Source: Maribellus luteus (lineage in GTDB: Bacteria; Bacteroidota; Bacteroidia; Bacteroidales; Prolixibacteraceae). From it: a stretch of DNA of 64,000 nucleotides. Under the pieces are notes generated by a model. The model worked only from the letters and a program-made list of their open reading frames with translations, was not told the origin of the DNA and made no database searches. The position numbers were made by a program, and so were the translations under genes. This document shows, in pieces, positions 63,679 through 64,000 of this stretch. Every line of letters begins with the position of its first letter. Position 1 is the stretch's first letter. The stretch is from the NCBI RefSeq assembly GCF_003576475.1, contig NZ_QWGR01000002.1, positions 372,001 to 436,000 on the forward strand, given 5' to 3'.

Positions 63679-64000
63679 ATGAAGACAAATTTGAAACAAG
63701 AGAATGAAGGTGTACTGATTGGTCAGGGCCGGTCGGGTAAGGTTTACCGGATTCATGAAGACGGCAATGACCTGGCGGTAAAGGTTTTCTCGGGTGTAGA
63801 CGGCCTTACTGATTTGGTAAACTATGTTCTTACCGGTGCGCCCAATGCTTACGGCTGGAGCGAAGACGCGGTAAAATGTGCGCATTTAAGACGCCAAATA
63901 CTGGAACAGCTTCTGTTCTACTGGTTTGGTTCAAAAGTCAGAATTGCAAAGTCGTTTGGCGATGCCTGGCACGAACCGGAGAAATCCTTTAAGATATCCA
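63679..64000 (+). CDS. Kinase-like protein, 5' part only
   Basis: An open frame of 107 codons running off the window end. The N-terminus MKTNLKQENEGVLIGQGRSG continues KVYRIHEDGNDLAVKVFSG. GQGRSGKVYR matches a glycine-rich nucleotide loop, and the Lys of LAVKVF matches the ATP-binding lysine of the protein-kinase fold. The later sequence (AYGWSEDAVKCAHLRRQILE; WFGSKVRIAKSFGDAWHEP) does not match standard Ser/Thr kinases, so it may be an atypical or small-molecule kinase of that fold. Only the start is visible. Confidence 0.7.
   Translation, partial: MKTNLKQENEGVLIGQGRSGKVYRIHEDGNDLAVKVFSGVDGLTDLVNYVLTGAPNAYGWSEDAVKCAHLRRQILEQLLFYWFGSKVRIAKSFGDAWHEPEKSFKIS

Overview
The window comes from the chromosome of a bacterium of the phylum Bacteroidota, most likely a Marinilabiliales/Prolixibacteraceae-type lineage (the order is inference). 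The signs are type IX secretion (T9SS) sorting tails, a SusC/SusD pair with FecR and an ECF sigma factor, starts without Shine-Dalgarno sequences, and repeated matches to the Bacteroidota -7 promoter element TAnnTTTG. No rRNA, intact tRNA or CRISPR array was seen.

Layout. 1-748: repeat-rich DNA without a convincing gene (nine 21-bp tandem units, then diverged interspersed repeats). 749-10338: a 2719-aa T9SS surface protein and a small companion sharing its C-terminal modules. 10395-11630 (-): a Cys/Met-metabolism PLP enzyme. 11978-22658: a glycogen cluster (branching enzyme, GSCFA protein, debranching enzyme, GT4 synthase, GH57 protein, glucan phosphorylase). 22991-25236: XRE-cupin regulator and acyl-CoA ligase. 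25582-26963: pyrH and frr, preceded by a possible small structured RNA.

27097-52107 (-): a polysaccharide utilization locus (PUL). In transcription order it holds an ECF sigma factor, a decayed IS3-type relic, FecR, SusC, SusD, beta-helix protein, nitrilase-fold hydrolase, FAD oxidoreductase, amidohydrolase, M14 peptidase, Tat-exported TIM-barrel protein, Tat-exported Gfo/Idh/MocA oxidoreductase, DoxX, PHP-domain protein, DUF4832 protein, GH28, DUF5009 acyltransferase and GH31. It looks more A+T-rich than its flanks. It carries gene relics near its left end and next to FecR, and a tRNA-like relic just outside its right end. The mix of few glycosidases with many C-N hydrolases and redox enzymes is unusual, and this is the best candidate for an undescribed pathway. 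The susC leader also carries a plus-strand terminator and back-to-back -7 elements, as expected for a cis-antisense RNA.

52614-64000: housekeeping genes: glycerophosphodiesterase, lysophospholipid acyltransferase, gltD-gltB, argH, an unknown membrane protein and the start of a kinase-like gene cut by the window end. Glycogen synthesis and breakdown enzymes are grouped in one cluster. The PUL genes would import and dismantle an extracellular glycan under sigma/anti-sigma control.
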